Assembly: GCF_963169125.1 (NCBI RefSeq)
Contig: NC_084793.1
Span: forward strand, 215,972,652-216,036,651
Origin: Humulus lupulus
Lineage: Eukaryota; Streptophyta; Magnoliopsida; Rosales; Cannabaceae
DNA length: 64,000 bases
Direction: 5' to 3'
Both the position numbers and the translations under genes were made by a program. The notes under the pieces are model-generated. The model did not search any database and was not told where the DNA came from. It saw only the letters and a list, made by a program, of their open reading frames with translations. Positions 35,191 to 46,149 of the stretch are shown here, piece after piece; positions within the stretch are counted from its first letter, which is position 1; each line of letters begins with the position of its first letter.

Positions 35191-37647
35191 TGTAACACCC
35201 TAGATAACCAAGACCATTACACTGTGTGTTTAAAATAGTGCAGGACTTGCTAATCAAGTCTTTCAAATGAAAGCGTGATCCTATAGTATTAAACAGGTAG
35301 AGTTTAAAAGATTATGGTCATAAACAGATGATTTTCATTAAAATAATTGTTTAGTACATGGGATCCCAAAACATAAAGACACATTTATAAAAATTCTAAA
35401 AGTTATAAATACACATGGCTACTTTAATGGCAAAATATACATTTTAGGTTTCCGTCCCTGTACAAACCCTCGACCGTGGCGGCCGAGCAGCTGACAATGT
35501 ACACCTCTCCCCTAGAGCTCTCCAACTCATGGTTGAACCATCAAACCCTTGCCTTTACCTGCACCACGTAGCACCCGTTAGCCGAGGCCCAGCAAGAAAA
35601 CTATAATGCATAGCATGATAAAAAATGTAGTAACCATTAACTCACAAATCATTAATCAAATACTTAGTAGACTACATCATTCACACAATCAGTAATATCA
35701 GTCAACAAACCAATAATTAACCATCCAGACAATAAGCATGTCACAATCATCAGATTAACATCAATAAACATTTCACATAATATCTAGGGTTGGCGCCCTT
35801 AGGCCGCACCCTCTATTTAAGTCACTGTCTTCAGCTCACTTTTGCCGATCCCAGTGTTCAAACCACTGACTCTGGCTCGCTTAGGTCAAGTTCAGTAATT
35901 ATTTGATTAACCTCAGCTACCAGTGGCCGAGCCGCGTCCTGTGCGCAAATATTGATTCCGGCACTCTTAGGTCATTTATCACATGTCCCCATGGCAGAAT
36001 ACCATCTTATGACAACACATATAAGTATAGGGAACTCTTAGTCCCAACATAACCACATAACTGAGTGCAGTTTTCTTACCTTCGATTCTAAGCGCTCTGG
36101 CTAAATAAGATGACCCTCGAGCACAATCCCAATCCAAGCCCTAGTGAACACCTAGTCACAACCAAAAAATAGAATCCTCATTAACATTCAATTTCGTAAC
36201 CTAACCTTGGAACCAATTACAAGCTCTCGGGAAGCCCAACTCCACCAAATGGGGTGGTAGGATCAAACCTCGAGCCCTCAAGCAAAAATCCTAAGAAAAA
36301 TACCCCAAACCCACTTCTGGAGGCAGGGTAGCGCTACAGGGCCACAAGAAGGGCGCTACAGGCAGAGTCAAAATCCCCTAGCACACGAGGTATAGCGCTG
36401 TAGCGCTCCACTGCAAGCGCTACATCGCTACAACCAGCACAAGCCCACTTTCTGGGTTTTTCCTCCAAACTTTCCCGAGTCAATGCTCCCCCAAACCACT
36501 CCAAAACCTCATCCAACATCAAAATCAAACCTACAACTCACTATAACTCAACCAAATCAACCCTTCAACATCAAAAGTTAGTTAAAAGCATCATCAATCA
36601 CAAAAACCAAACTCGAGCTCAAAAGCTCAAGAACATCATCAGAAAACCAGAAATTCAAAACTTCAAAATAAGAATTTGTTACCTTAGCTGAGGGAATTCA
36701 ACTTTAGGTTGCTTTAAATCCCTTTCTAGACTTTAGTTCCTCAGATCCTCAAGCTCAAGTCTTTAAATTCCTTCCAAAAATCCAAACTCAGAGATTTACC
36801 ATAACAAACCCAGAAAACTCAAACAAAACCTTTAACCCTTACCTTAATTGATAGCTAGCTCCAAATAAGCTCCTTTGCCACTCCAAGGATCAAAGTCCCA
36901 AGACCAAGCCTAGACCTTCCTGAGTTCACAGCTCCAAAATCCACCAGAAAGAGAGAGGGGAAAAAGAAATCGTATCGGAGGGTAATGGTGAGTTGCATGC
37001 TCAGTTTTTCTTTCCTTTTCTTTTCCTTCAGTTTCTAACCCTTCTAAAACATTCCACCAGAGTCTAAATGAGCTTAAAGTCACTTATCCCCTTTTAAACA
37101 CCAAAAGAACCTTTTGCCCTCCCAAATATAACCAAGTCTTTAACCACTCTAAGGGTATTTTGGTCATTGCTCCCAATTCCCGCTAATTCCTCGAGTGTCC
37201 CTAATGTTTACCACTTAAGTCCCGTCGTCTAATTAATCACCACTTATTTCCCCAATGTCAAATGGTCTCCACTATATCTCCCAAATTCCATAAATCCCCC
37301 AGGCTCCCCTGAGCCGGGTATAAATCCCCGTCTTGACTATTTCGCTAAACTGCTCACTAGGATCGCCTCGAGCCACAAGCTGTAAATATATCCACATAAT
37401 AATGTGGTCTCAACAATTTATCAGATATAATTACATTTATACCCTCAACGGGCCAAGATTACAAACATGCCTTTATAAATAAAACAGGGCCCACATGCAT
37501 ATTTAATACTCATAAACATGCATTTAATCGTATCCATTTACTCATATAATCATGCATTCAATCATTTATTCACATAAATACCAATTATGCCCTCCTGGCA
37601 CACTAATCAAGGCCCTTCAACCTTATTAGCAATTTTGGGTCGTTACA
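35191..37647 (-). mobile_element. TGTAA-LTR 5: solo LTR inside the antisense ORF
   Basis: It starts TGTAACACCC and ends TTTGGGTCGTTACA. AAGAT flanks both sides (35186-35190 and 37648-37652), a perfect TSD. Minus orientation follows from the module GTTTTCTTGCTGGGCCTCGG ... GTGCTACGTGGTGCAG then GTAAAGGCAAGGG (minus strand, 35610-35545), close to those of TGTAA-LTR 6 and 7. It has a cluster of TAGCGCTA palindromes at 36321-36435. The 2457 bp contain no domain, PBS or PPT. Confidence 0.9.
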
Positions 37648-38200
37648 AAGATGATGAAGATTACGACAACCCATCGGGTGACTAGATGGATACAGAAGAC
37701 GATGTCGAGGTGGAGACCAAAAATTATTTATGTTTATGGTCCTTGGCCGGCAGGGCTAATGATGTTGTTGACGACGGACATACTGACAGTGTTACTTCTC
37801 GGGTGCCGCCTTCGGTGCTTGCTGGTGAGTTTCTTTTCAGCCCCCATGCTCCCGCCCCTTCTATCTCGAAGAGGAATTTTTTCCTACCTTCTTTTGGTGA
37901 TGCCTTTCCACCCTTGGGGGCCGTTTGAGGCAGGTGTCTTCAGGTGCCTCTCTTCTTAAAAAGGTGACTCTGCGCCCCTCTGCCCCTCATGCCTCTATGG
38001 ATGGATTAGGACCTCCTCGGTCTCCTTTCTTGTCTAAGCATGCCTGGACAGGTATATGTGTCTCCCCCCGTCGAGCTTATACTTTCACTCATGAAGGCCA
38101 TGAACCGTTACATGGGAAATATTTCTGAAGGCGAGTGGGGTCTATGTATGACATTCCAGATGCCGAGTTTGGTGAGGCTTATATGCGAGCCTCTATGCAG

Positions 38201-38289
38201 GTACTTGTCAAAACACTCAATGTATGTTTTTCGGTGTTGATATTGCTTGACCATTGATGTTTTATTTTTTTTTCTTTGTCATTACTTAG
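38201..38289 (+). other. intron 2 of the antisense ORF
   Basis: Donor CAG/GTACTTGT and acceptor TTACTTAG/GCT enclose 89 bp with a long T run. The exons on both sides are in the ORF's coding style, and the coiled-coil exon begins directly after it. Confidence 0.6.
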
Positions 38290-38706
38290 GCTTCCATCCC
38301 GGGTCACCGATTTGTCGCCTCAAGCTCCTCATCCACACAATGGATACAACTCGAGCTTGAGGAGGCAATGAAGAATCTCTCCACGGCCGAGGCAGAGATA
38401 GATAGTTTGTCCACACAGGTCCGCGATTTGGAGGACCAGCTTGCTGAAGCAGTTTGCCAGAGGCACATTTCATTGGCCAAGGCTGCTTCGACCTCTCACT
38501 CCAATACTAGACTTGAAGCTACTATCCACACTCTAAATGAGAAGATTAACGCGCTCGAGGCTGAACTTTTAAATGTCGAGAATGGCATAATTGAGTGCAC
38601 GTTGCAAACTGTGTGGAAGACCAATCCTGACGTCGACTTGTCTCCCTTTGGAGAGTATGCGACTGAGAAAATTGCTAAGTGGAAAGGTCAGAGTGGAAGC
38701 CTGTAG

Positions 38707-39640
38707 ACCCCTCTTCAAAGCTTATTTGTATACATATATATTGCTGACGTGTAACCCTCCATGTTGTTTTCTTTTTTTGTTTCATGGAACTCTTCATAAG
38801 TTTTTAATGGTATGTGGGACTCTTGATTTCTAAGTCCTTGCTTATTTTTTATATTGACTATAAGGATGCATTGGCCTTTCTTGCCTTTCTCATTCTCTTT
38901 TGATTATCAAGTTTAAGGGACTTTGATAAGTCCCTCTTATTTTTTTAATGAATTCCTTATGTCTTTTTTGGGTCGATGATCATAGTCTCTTTTGTCCACC
39001 CTAACTATAATTGTAAGGAAATATTAACCCTTTAGGTTCTTGGTATCCTTTTTATATTCTTTGCACGCGCTTATAATTTTGTGCGAGAAGCGTCCTTCTC
39101 ATCATTATGTATAATACTATTTTTACAAGGGTCTCCTTTTGGAACCTTTTTGGCTAGCTAGCTTAGTGGTCGTTCTAGACTTATTGGGAGATGCCTTCCT
39201 TAAGACCTCACCCCCTGTGGGGGTGTCGACCTTTGGTAGGAGGTCATCTTTGTGAAGTTTCTTTTTTATTCCCTTGATATTCATAAGGGTAACTAATCCT
39301 TTTGAATACAAGAGACAACTTGCCGAGTTTATTATTATTTATATATATATATATGTTTGCCTCTTGTCCTGCCCCCCAAGTGCTTGGTGAAATTTATTCC
39401 ATCGAGCACTTTGGTGAATGTTTGCATAGAGAAGAAATGTAGCATGCGAAGTAGGAAATACTTTCATTAATAGTAGGCAGATTACAAAGATATATATAAA
39501 ACGATTACATCTACTATCAGGTTATCTAGGTAACTCTTTGATTCTTATATGTTGAAGTTAGCATAACATAAATAAACTAAATACGAATATTCTTTGCATT
39601 GGTTATGAAAGTCTTACTGGTAGTATTTCTTGAGGTGTTC
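38707..39640. other. Tat-M spacer between antisense ORF and integrase
   Basis: T-rich non-coding sequence that includes the 3' untranslated region of the antisense ORF, a TA microsatellite near 39338 and no recognisable domain. TTTTGTTTCATGG-type T-rich tracts around 38760 may include its transcript end. Confidence 0.5.
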
Positions 39641-40419
39641 CATGTTCCATGCTTGGGGTATTACAGTGTCATCCATGTGCGCCAGTTTATAAGTGTTCCG
39701 TAGTATACACTAAGCGACTTGGTAGGGTCCTTCCCAATTCGCCCCTAGTACCCCCGCCCCTAGGTCTCGAGTGTTGGGGAGTACTTTTCTCAACACCAAG
39801 TCTCCTACCCTAAAAATTGTTTCTCATACCCTGGAGTTGTAGTACCTCGCTACCCATTGCTGGTACACCGCCACTCTTATTTGCGACCTTTCCCTTCTTC
39901 TTCTAACATATCTAAGTTTTCAGCCATTGTCGCATGGTTGAGTTGGTCCTCGCATGTTTGTATCTTGAATGAGTTAACCTTCACCTCAACTGGGAGGACA
40001 ACTTCGCATCCATATGCTAAGGAAAAATGGGTCTCCCTAGTGGTTTAGCGTGGCGTGGTCCTATAGGCCCAAAGAACATTGGGTAGCTCATCGACCCAGG
40101 CTCCCTTCAGTTTTTCTAGCTTCATTTTTAGGTTCTTCTTGAGGACTTTGTTAATGGACTCCATTTTCCCATTGGCTTGCGGACATACAACAACTGAGAA
40201 GCTTCTCCTAATTCCTTTCACCTTATAGTACTCCTCGAATGTTTCCCCTCAAACTGGGTGTCGTTGTTAGAAATGATTTTGTAAGGCACTCTGTACTTGC
40301 AAACAATGGACTTTTTGACAAATGTGGTGATCTGCTTGGCTGTTATTTTTATAAGAGGTTCTGCTTCAACCTACTTGGTGAAGTAATCTACCGCCACAAC
40401 TGCGTACTTGGCTCCTCCA
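39640..40419 (-). pseudogene. pol: Tat-M integrase remnant
   Basis: On the minus strand the remnant starts GGAKYAVVAVDYFTK*VEAEPL, the first part of the integrase core with the catalytic Asp in VDYF. It continues with KQITTFVKKSIVCKYRVPYKI, a degenerate NNDTQFEG, and a frameshifted C-terminal half recognisable by MGKWSP-, SMSYPMFFGP- and FPYAYGCEVVLP-type remains in mixed frames. The N-terminal zinc domain and all upstream pol are gone. The break at 40419/40420 falls within GGAGGAGCC, next to LTR sequence containing GGCTC, which suggests joining at microhomology. Confidence 0.78.
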
Positions 40420-41119
40420 CATGGATAGTATGCGAGAGGCAATGAAGCCCTTACTAAGTGAAGCCCTCCTCAATGCCTCGACACCAGGGCCACAAGGCCT
40501 TCACATGGTCTAGTGCATAGGTGAGGTAGCTGCATTTGGAGCAACACAACGAGGTGCTGGAACTCCGCGTGGTGTCTGGGGGTGCGAGAGCCTTCTCGGA
40601 AGCCTTCACTAAGTGAGTCTTCAACATGGTGCCAGGCCTCACTATGCGAGTCTCTCCCTCTCCATGTGAGGCTTTCCGCATGTCACGATGCCAAGGAACC
40701 CAGGCCCTCGCATGACTTTCCGCGCCTGGCCTCGCTATGCGAGGCACTCCCTCTCCATGCGCGGCCCTCCGCATGTCATGACGCCAAGGAACCCAGGCCC
40801 TTGCACGGCCTTCTGTGCCTGGCCTCGCTATGCGAGGCTCTCCCCCTTTCCTTGCGTGGTTCTCTGCATGTTGTGACACAAAGGAACCCAGGCCCTTGCA
40901 CGACCTTCTACATGGGCGTACTGTCCTCGACACACACAGCCTCATGCATGGGCAACGTAACTGCGCGAGGCGCTTGGACTCCACGAAGGCTGGCATGCAG
41001 CATGTTGGGCCTCGCTATGCGAGGCCCTCGAACTTGGCAAGGCACTATGCTAGGACCCCTGCGTATGCGAGGCCCTCTCCTCAGGTGCCTTGCTTCTTTT
41101 ACAATTTTTCCATATTCAC
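40420..41119 (-). repeat. Tat-M truncated 5' LTR
   Basis: It is homologous to 32412-32921 of the 3' LTR (shared ATGGATAGTATG, AATGCCTCGACA, GGTGTC(T/C)GGGGGTGCG and CCATATTCACA). It lacks the half that should carry the TATA box, U5 and the junction with the PBS. It is longer than the matching part of the 3' LTR because a 93-bp unit is tripled. Confidence 0.82.
40633..40913. repeat. three 93-bp tandem units in Tat-M 5' LTR
   Basis: Each unit runs CCTGGCCTCGCTATGCGAGG ... CTCCCTCTCCATGCG ... AAGGAACCCAGGCCC. CCTCGCTATGCGAGG inside it is a hairpin with a 3-nt loop (CCTCGC-TAT-GCGAGG). The 3' LTR of the same element has only one such unit, near 32625-32715. Confidence 0.8.
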
Positions 41120-41808
41120 AAATACAACCTTTTGTTTAGAGAAACTTGAATCTTCAAACTTGAGGAACTTCTAAGGCTTATACACAATAAGAATATTGTT
41201 GTCCAAAAGCTCTATTCCAAACCTTCCCTAATTATTGAAGCTTCAACCAAATAGAATGAGATTTGGGATGGAAAAGCCTTAAAATTCATGCAAGTCAAGC
41301 AATGATTGATGAGTTTCTTGGTGAAAAATTTTGTCTTTGAGAGAGAGAGAGAAAGAAAGAGGTTAGAAAGAGGTTGGAGAGTATAATGTAGGCACTGTCA
41401 TTAGGTCTAACCAATAGGATTAGAGATAATTAACTCATCATTTGGAGCTTATTTTATGTGTTTGTACGGACACATCAGGCAATATGCCGTCTTCGTGTAG
41501 GTGATGTATGGCCTACTAGGGCTTTTGAGCCCCTTCGCATTTAGGCGATGCAACACCTCTTAGGAGGCGATGCATCGCCACCCCCTCTGACTTTTGACCC
41601 TTCCAATGGTCCTAAAATTTCTTCAAATGCTACCAAACATTTTGGGGATCCTTAGATACCTCCAAGTATCACTTTGGACCCATAAAAGTCACTTTTAGAT
41701 GCCTACTACACAATCTCATGTTTTCACTTCAACTTAAGTAAAAACCATTAAGTGTTTTGCACCTCATTGTGTAAAAAACTTAACCATTATATTTAACAAA
41801 TCTCAACA

Positions 41809-42422
41809 ATTATTAGGTGAGTTTGTATACAACTGGAGGGTTGGACCATCCTGACTAGACCTAAAACCCTTACACATACATGCCTCGCGCAACTCGTGAG
41901 GTATAGCGACAATAAACATCCTCTGGTTGAGTTAGGTTTAGTCATGTCATCATACATTCTCATCAATGGGAACAAAAACTTCTTCGACATTTCGACTAAG
42001 GTAATGGCATCCATGGAGGGTGAATCTAGAAAGCTACTAGGTAGGATCTTTTTTATGGGAGTTGGCACTCCTGGAATTCGTTGAATCATGGCTTCTATGC
42101 TTTCAAGCTTTCATGCAATTATTTGTTTAATAAACTCCTCTTGTGTAGGAACAATATAATTTCCTACATACACAGGAGCAGTCAGAGATTATTGTTTTCT
42201 AGAGCCTTCAGGAGCAGTCATGCTAGGCAAGTCGGCTGTTGGGGAGTCGACTATTGGATTGACTGTGGGAGGGATGAGTGTTGCATGAATGGTTGTTAGA
42301 GGATTGACTGCTAGGGGGATGGATGCTGAAGGAACAACTGGTGGAGGGATGGTTTTTGGGGTCAACTGTGAGCCTCTAGTCTAATTGATTGTGCTGGGAG
42401 TGGATGTTTGCTGCTTGACCCC
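41809..42422 (-). pseudogene. gag: Gypsy-2 gag N-terminal half
   Basis: A Pro/Thr/Ser/Val-rich N-terminus (PPPVVPSASIPLAV and similar) leads to ILPSSFLDSPSMDAITLVEM and KKFLFPLMRMYDDMTKPN. After a small deletion and frameshift near 41935 the sequence continues RMFIVAIPHELREACMCKGF. These are gag core motifs of the Tat type. It joins in sense to 31570 once the copia solo LTR and one ATTAT are removed. The far N-terminus is cut by the Copia-2 insertion at 42423. Confidence 0.82.
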
Positions 42423-43216
42423 TGTTGGGGGTTAGAGTCTTATAACCTTTTTTTTGTATATTATAACTCAAAGCAACAAACAAGATTAACCTAAACTACA
42501 ATTGAAGAAGATTAAAAAAATACTAAACACAAATGAACAAGTGTAGAGAAGACCTTTGTTGAAGAAGAACCTTCACACATAAAATCACAAGTCTATGATT
42601 TTATGTGAACCACAAAATGTTACAAGGCTTAACACAAATGAAGATTTTTTGTCCAAAAATCTCTATTCATAGCCTCCTCCTTGAGATTACTTGAAGCTAC
42701 AACAATGGAACGAGGTTGAGGTTCACAAGCCTTGAATCTTCATACAAGTCAAGCTTTCTTGATGAAGATCTTGGAGAAAACTAGTAATCTTGAAAACTAG
42801 AGAGATAGGGGGGATGTCTTTTGTAGAGAGAGAGAGAGAGAGAGGTGAGTCATCAAGTCACCAATTAACTCAAATGAACCCTTTAAATATTATAGGAACC
42901 TCATTAGACTCAACCAATGAGATTAAAGCATTTTAATTTTAATTTTGGAGCCAAAACACGTCACTCCTCCAAGAGGCAATGCAACGCTGATCCCTCTGTG
43001 TGGGCGCTCTAACACTTGTCTCAAAATATCCCAAAAAATGATCCCAAACTTTTTGGGTCCTCTCATATACTCAAAAATACACTGGACCCAAAAAGAAGAT
43101 TTATAAATGCCTATAACAAAAGTAAACTCTCACATGTTGACTTTAGTGAAATCGTTATGGTTTTTGCACCTTTTCGTGCCTAACCAATTTCACCATGTAT
43201 TTAACCAATCATAACA
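42423..43216 (-). repeat. Copia-2 3' LTR
   Basis: On the plus strand it starts TGTTGGGGGTTAGAG and ends ATCATAACA. The adjoining 43217-43231 is a minus-strand polypurine tract (AAACAAGTAGGGGAT), which fixes it as the 3' LTR. It is 794 bp with a GA microsatellite near 42825, and homologous to the copia solo LTR around Tat-M. Confidence 0.82.
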
Positions 43217-43231
43217 ATCCCCTACTTGTTT
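43217..43231 (-). other. Copia-2 polypurine tract
   Basis: The minus-strand sequence AAACAAGTAGGGGAT abuts the LTR start TGTTATGATTGG. Confidence 0.75.
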
Positions 43232-43482
43232 AAATACATCCTCAATCCTCTAACCAAATGATATTTGTACATAAAATAAAGTACCTTTTGGGTTTGAACT
43301 TTAACTTAGTGAAAACACTAACATCTTCTACCGAAATGCTAAGGTATTCTTAAAAGATTGAACCCAACATTCATAGTGATAAAAACCAGTAATGTCTCAC
43401 ACACCTCTAGTTTATTACTCATGTATTTTCCACTTTTCGCGCTTAGCACTATTATGACCTTGTGCTTGATCCATTCGTTAAC

Positions 43483-45905
43483 TGTAACGTCTCAAATTTG
43501 CTAATAAGGCTTAGTGCCTTGATTAGCATGCTAGGAGGGCATAATTGGATTTATATGTGAATTTAATTGAATATATGTGTGATTATGTAAAATATATGAG
43601 TTGTATTATCATATGACTATTTATGCATGCTTATGTGTATTAAATGTGATGGTGGGCCCATTTTCGTGAAAAAGGGCATTTTCGTAATTTTTACCCATTA
43701 AGGGTATAATTGTAATTATGTGTTATGTGATTGAGATCACATTATTATGTGGTTATATGTGTGATAGCTGGCTTAAGTAGATCATTTAGAGCGATTTGGC
43801 GAAAAAGTCACAATGATGACTTATTGGTAATTTTGTGTAGGTTGGGAATTAGTGGAGCATTATTGGAGGAAATATGCAGATTTGGAGGGTTAGTAATCTA
43901 ATTGGGAAATTACGGGTGTAAATTGAGGTTTAATGGGATTAATAGAAAAATGACTAATTTGCCCTTGGGGGATACTTTGAATAGAAGTATAGAGTGAGGG
44001 TATTATGGTCATTCACCAAGGGAAATAAAGAAGTGCCACTATGTGGCTCGACAGTCAAGGACTCACATTTTCCTTAGGCTCTCTCCCTCTCTTGGTTTTC
44101 CTCAACTCACTTTAGGAAGGACACTTAAATTGGAGGGGAATTCTCAGAACTTTGGAGTAATAATTAAGCAACTGAACAACAAGGGAGAGATTAGGAGATG
44201 TTGAAGATGCATTTGGCCAAGAATTTTCATAATCCTAAGGTGAGTTGTGGCTTATTTTTTCTTTTCACTTGTTTGAGTGTTCTTGATAAGTTTTTTTCTG
44301 GGAACTTTTGGGTATGATTTTCCGAATTGGCAAGTTTGCTATGTTTAAGGGAATTGGGTAGGCATAGAATCTATTGTAGAGTGGATTTGGGATTCAAAAT
44401 TGGACTGAAATCATGAGTTTTGGTTATTGTTTTTGGATTTGAGTGGGAGCTTAGGTTCAAGAGCTTTCACTTATGAATTTTTGTATCTTTGGTTTTTTTA
44501 TGTTATTAGTGATGCTATGATAGTGTGTTGATGTTATAGTGCTGACTTGTGGATTGTTTTGTGGCCAAAACCTGTTGGAAAGTCAGTTTTGGGTCGATTT
44601 TCTGGGTTTGGTATGTAGGGAAATCGCAGGGGCTCAGTTAGGGGAAGAACACAAGATCCTAGTCCAATTTTCAGATTTTTGGTGACCTAGCGCGACTGCA
44701 CTAAATTGGGGCGCATTCGCACTAATGTCTCAGGGAGTGGGGATTTTGAACTCAATTTTGGGTTTCGGAGTTAGTGGCGCTACCGCACAAGGCTAGGTCG
44801 CGACCGCGCTAGTACCCCAGAAAGCCCAAATTTTATGTGGGCGCAACTGGACGAGGTGCCCCAAAATGTGGTTTTGCTTATTTTTTAAGGATTAGATCTA
44901 AGGGATTTCGGGAATCCATTTGGTGGCCCACTTGGGGGCTCGGGGGACGTTTTTAACATCCTGACAACTAGTAATAGTAATCTTAAGAATAGGGTCTGGG
45001 GTGAGGCGCAAGATTTGAAGTCAATCCCTAATAAGAGTATGATTATGTTGTGACTAGATTACCGCAAGGCTCGGGATCAAGATTGTACTTGAGGTCGTAT
45101 CATCTATCGTACGAAACTCGAGGTAAGAAAATTGTACCCTCTTTGAAATTAGGGCTTGAGCCCCTGTGATTGAACTAGTTGTGACTCTGTCTTGAATTGT
45201 TTCTTTGAGTGTGAATAATTGTGCCTTACATAGTTGAGTTATGTATGCATTGTATGTTTGTTCATATCTGGAAGTGCAGTACGCACTGGTACGACCCTAT
45301 GGCTGCTTGAAAAGGGATTGGAGCGTGAGTTACACTTGCCCAATTCTATATCTTTCTTAATGATACAAGTGTGGTGCGCACTTGGGTGGCCCTATGGTCG
45401 CATAAATAGATTGAATATTGATGAGCATGTTTATGATTACTAGGCATGTTATTCATATTTGTATCTTGTTGGCTGTTTGTTATGCTTGATTGAGTTTTCT
45501 TGCTGGGCCTTGGCTTACAGGTGCTACGTGATGCAGGTAAAGGCAAGGGGAAGTTGGACCAACAATGAGTTGGAGAGCTTCAGGGGTGTCGTGTACATAG
45601 GTAGCCTACTCGACCGCCAAGGTTGAGACTTCTTTTGGAGATCTAGGATTTAGTGGTTTTGCCGCTTAGGTCGGCTGTTATGTACCTTACTTGTTTTCAT
45701 GTGTATCAGTTTTAAACTCTTATTTTTGGGATCTCGTCTATATACCAAACCTTTTTAATGAAAAGTAACAATTATTTAACCAAAAACTTTTATACCAAAT
45801 TTTAATGAAACCTAACTACACACTTTAATCCAAATGACTCGCTTAACAAGTTAAGCACAATTTTAAACACACAGTGTAACGGTCCTAGTTTAGTAGGGTG
45901 TTACA
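43483..45905 (+). mobile_element. TGTAA-LTR 6: solo LTR in Copia-2 3' untranslated region
   Basis: It starts TGTAACGTCTC and ends GTAGGGTGTTACA. The flanks TTAAC and TGAAC are a TSD with one mismatch. Plus orientation is given by TTTTCTTGCTGGGCCTTGGC ... GTGCTACGTGATGCAG then GTAAAGGCAAGGGG at 45495-45552. Its first 300 bp resemble TGTAA-LTR 7 (GCTAATAAGGCTTAG, TGGGCCC). A palindrome cluster including GGTCGCGACC lies at 44690-44822. There is no coding content. Confidence 0.87.
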
Positions 45906-46149
45906 TGAACCATCTGGAGAGAAAACTCCTACTCTCTTAAAAGGCGGAACCATATCTAGGTTCACATAGGTGAAACTCTTACATCATCTTTGCTACCTTT
46001 AGAGAAGCTTGTTGATCTTCAATTAAATTTCATTAAAAGCATATGGCTTAACCCTCATGTTCAGTAACAACCAACATTAACTCATCTTTGATGGGACTTT
46101 TAAGTTGTTATGTTGATACTATTCCCTTATCACTGACTTATTCTTACCC

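Larger units (their letters stand above)
33803..38706 (+). pseudogene. antisense ORF of Tat-M, Transposase_28-type, with introns
   Basis: The ORF runs opposite to the Tat-M genes, between its pol and 3' LTR. An ATG at 33803 gives a short N-terminal part with SSSDSEAD, then stops. A second part holds the conserved core: LQHFLVKVLNYFELAPLQL, PNSWVVLSFLYVLYKR, GFYQLQKVV and GSWKSEFFFT. This is the pattern of the Pfam family named putative gypsy-type transposon (Transposase_28, PF04195). A GT-AG intron (34878-34975) follows, then LRKQACGLFTEGNLYSYKLL. TGTAA-LTR 5 interrupts at 35191. A second intron (38201-38289) precedes a C-terminal coiled coil (LSTQVRDLEDQLAEA, LEATIHTLNEKINALEAEL) and a tail with VWKTNPDVDLSPFG. 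Frameshifts near 34425 and stops elsewhere make this copy inactive. Its function is unknown in the family. Confidence 0.82.
31843..41119 (-). mobile_element. Tat-M: Tat/Retand-like element with internal deletion and antisense ORF
   Basis: Both ends match Tat LTR ends: the left starts TGTTGACGG (minus strand end CCGTCAACA) and the right ends CCATATTCACA. The flanks GATAC and AATAC are a TSD with one mismatch. From 5' to 3' on the minus strand it has a truncated 5' LTR, an integrase fragment, a spacer, an antisense ORF on the plus strand, a PPT and a full 3' LTR. PBS, gag, protease, RT and RNase H are missing. The deletion joins the 5' LTR directly to integrase at 40419/40420. An antisense ORF between pol and 3' LTR is a known trait of part of the Tat lineage. 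Confidence 0.82.
31571..41808 (-). mobile_element. copia solo LTR in Gypsy-2 gag, itself split by Tat-M
   Basis: The left piece (31571-31842) begins TGTTGGGAATATATGG and the right piece (41120-41808) ends AAATCTCAACA. ATTAT lies on both outer sides (31566-31570 and 41809-41813), a perfect target duplication, so the two pieces are one insertion of about 960 bp. The right piece is homologous to the Copia-2 3' LTR (shared TTGTCCAAAA, AAGCTTCAACC/AAGCTACAAC, CATACAAGTCAAGC, GAGAGAGAGAG and ACCAAT(A/G)GATTA blocks). It carries a perfect 14-bp palindrome at 41566-41579. Everything at 31843-41119 is Tat-M. Confidence 0.85.
22934..42422 (-). mobile_element. Gypsy-2: Tat-lineage Ty3/gypsy, shattered by nested insertions
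   Basis: On the minus strand the domain order is gag, protease, RT, RNase H, a second RNase H, then integrase. That order with two RNase H domains is characteristic of the Tat (Ogre-like) lineage. Gag is split at 31570/41809 by a copia solo LTR holding Tat-M, RT at 27453/29338 by another solo LTR, and pol at 24416/26426 by TGTAA-LTR 4. Removing the insertions joins each reading frame correctly. Neither LTR is identified: the 5' side is cut by Copia-2 at 42423, and the 3' side meets Copia-1 near 22920. Numerous stops and frameshifts make it inactive. Confidence 0.88.

Noticed and set aside
34119..38706. Reading the plus-strand ORF as a host gene
   Set aside because: It lies between pol and 3' LTR of Tat-M, inside its TSD, and has the Transposase_28 pattern known from Tat antisense ORFs.
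22934..42422. Possibility that gypsy-like pol fragments are an endogenous pararetrovirus
   Set aside because: Gag, double RNase H, integrase and LTR features fit Tat-lineage retrotransposons; no movement-protein or pararetroviral coat motif was seen.
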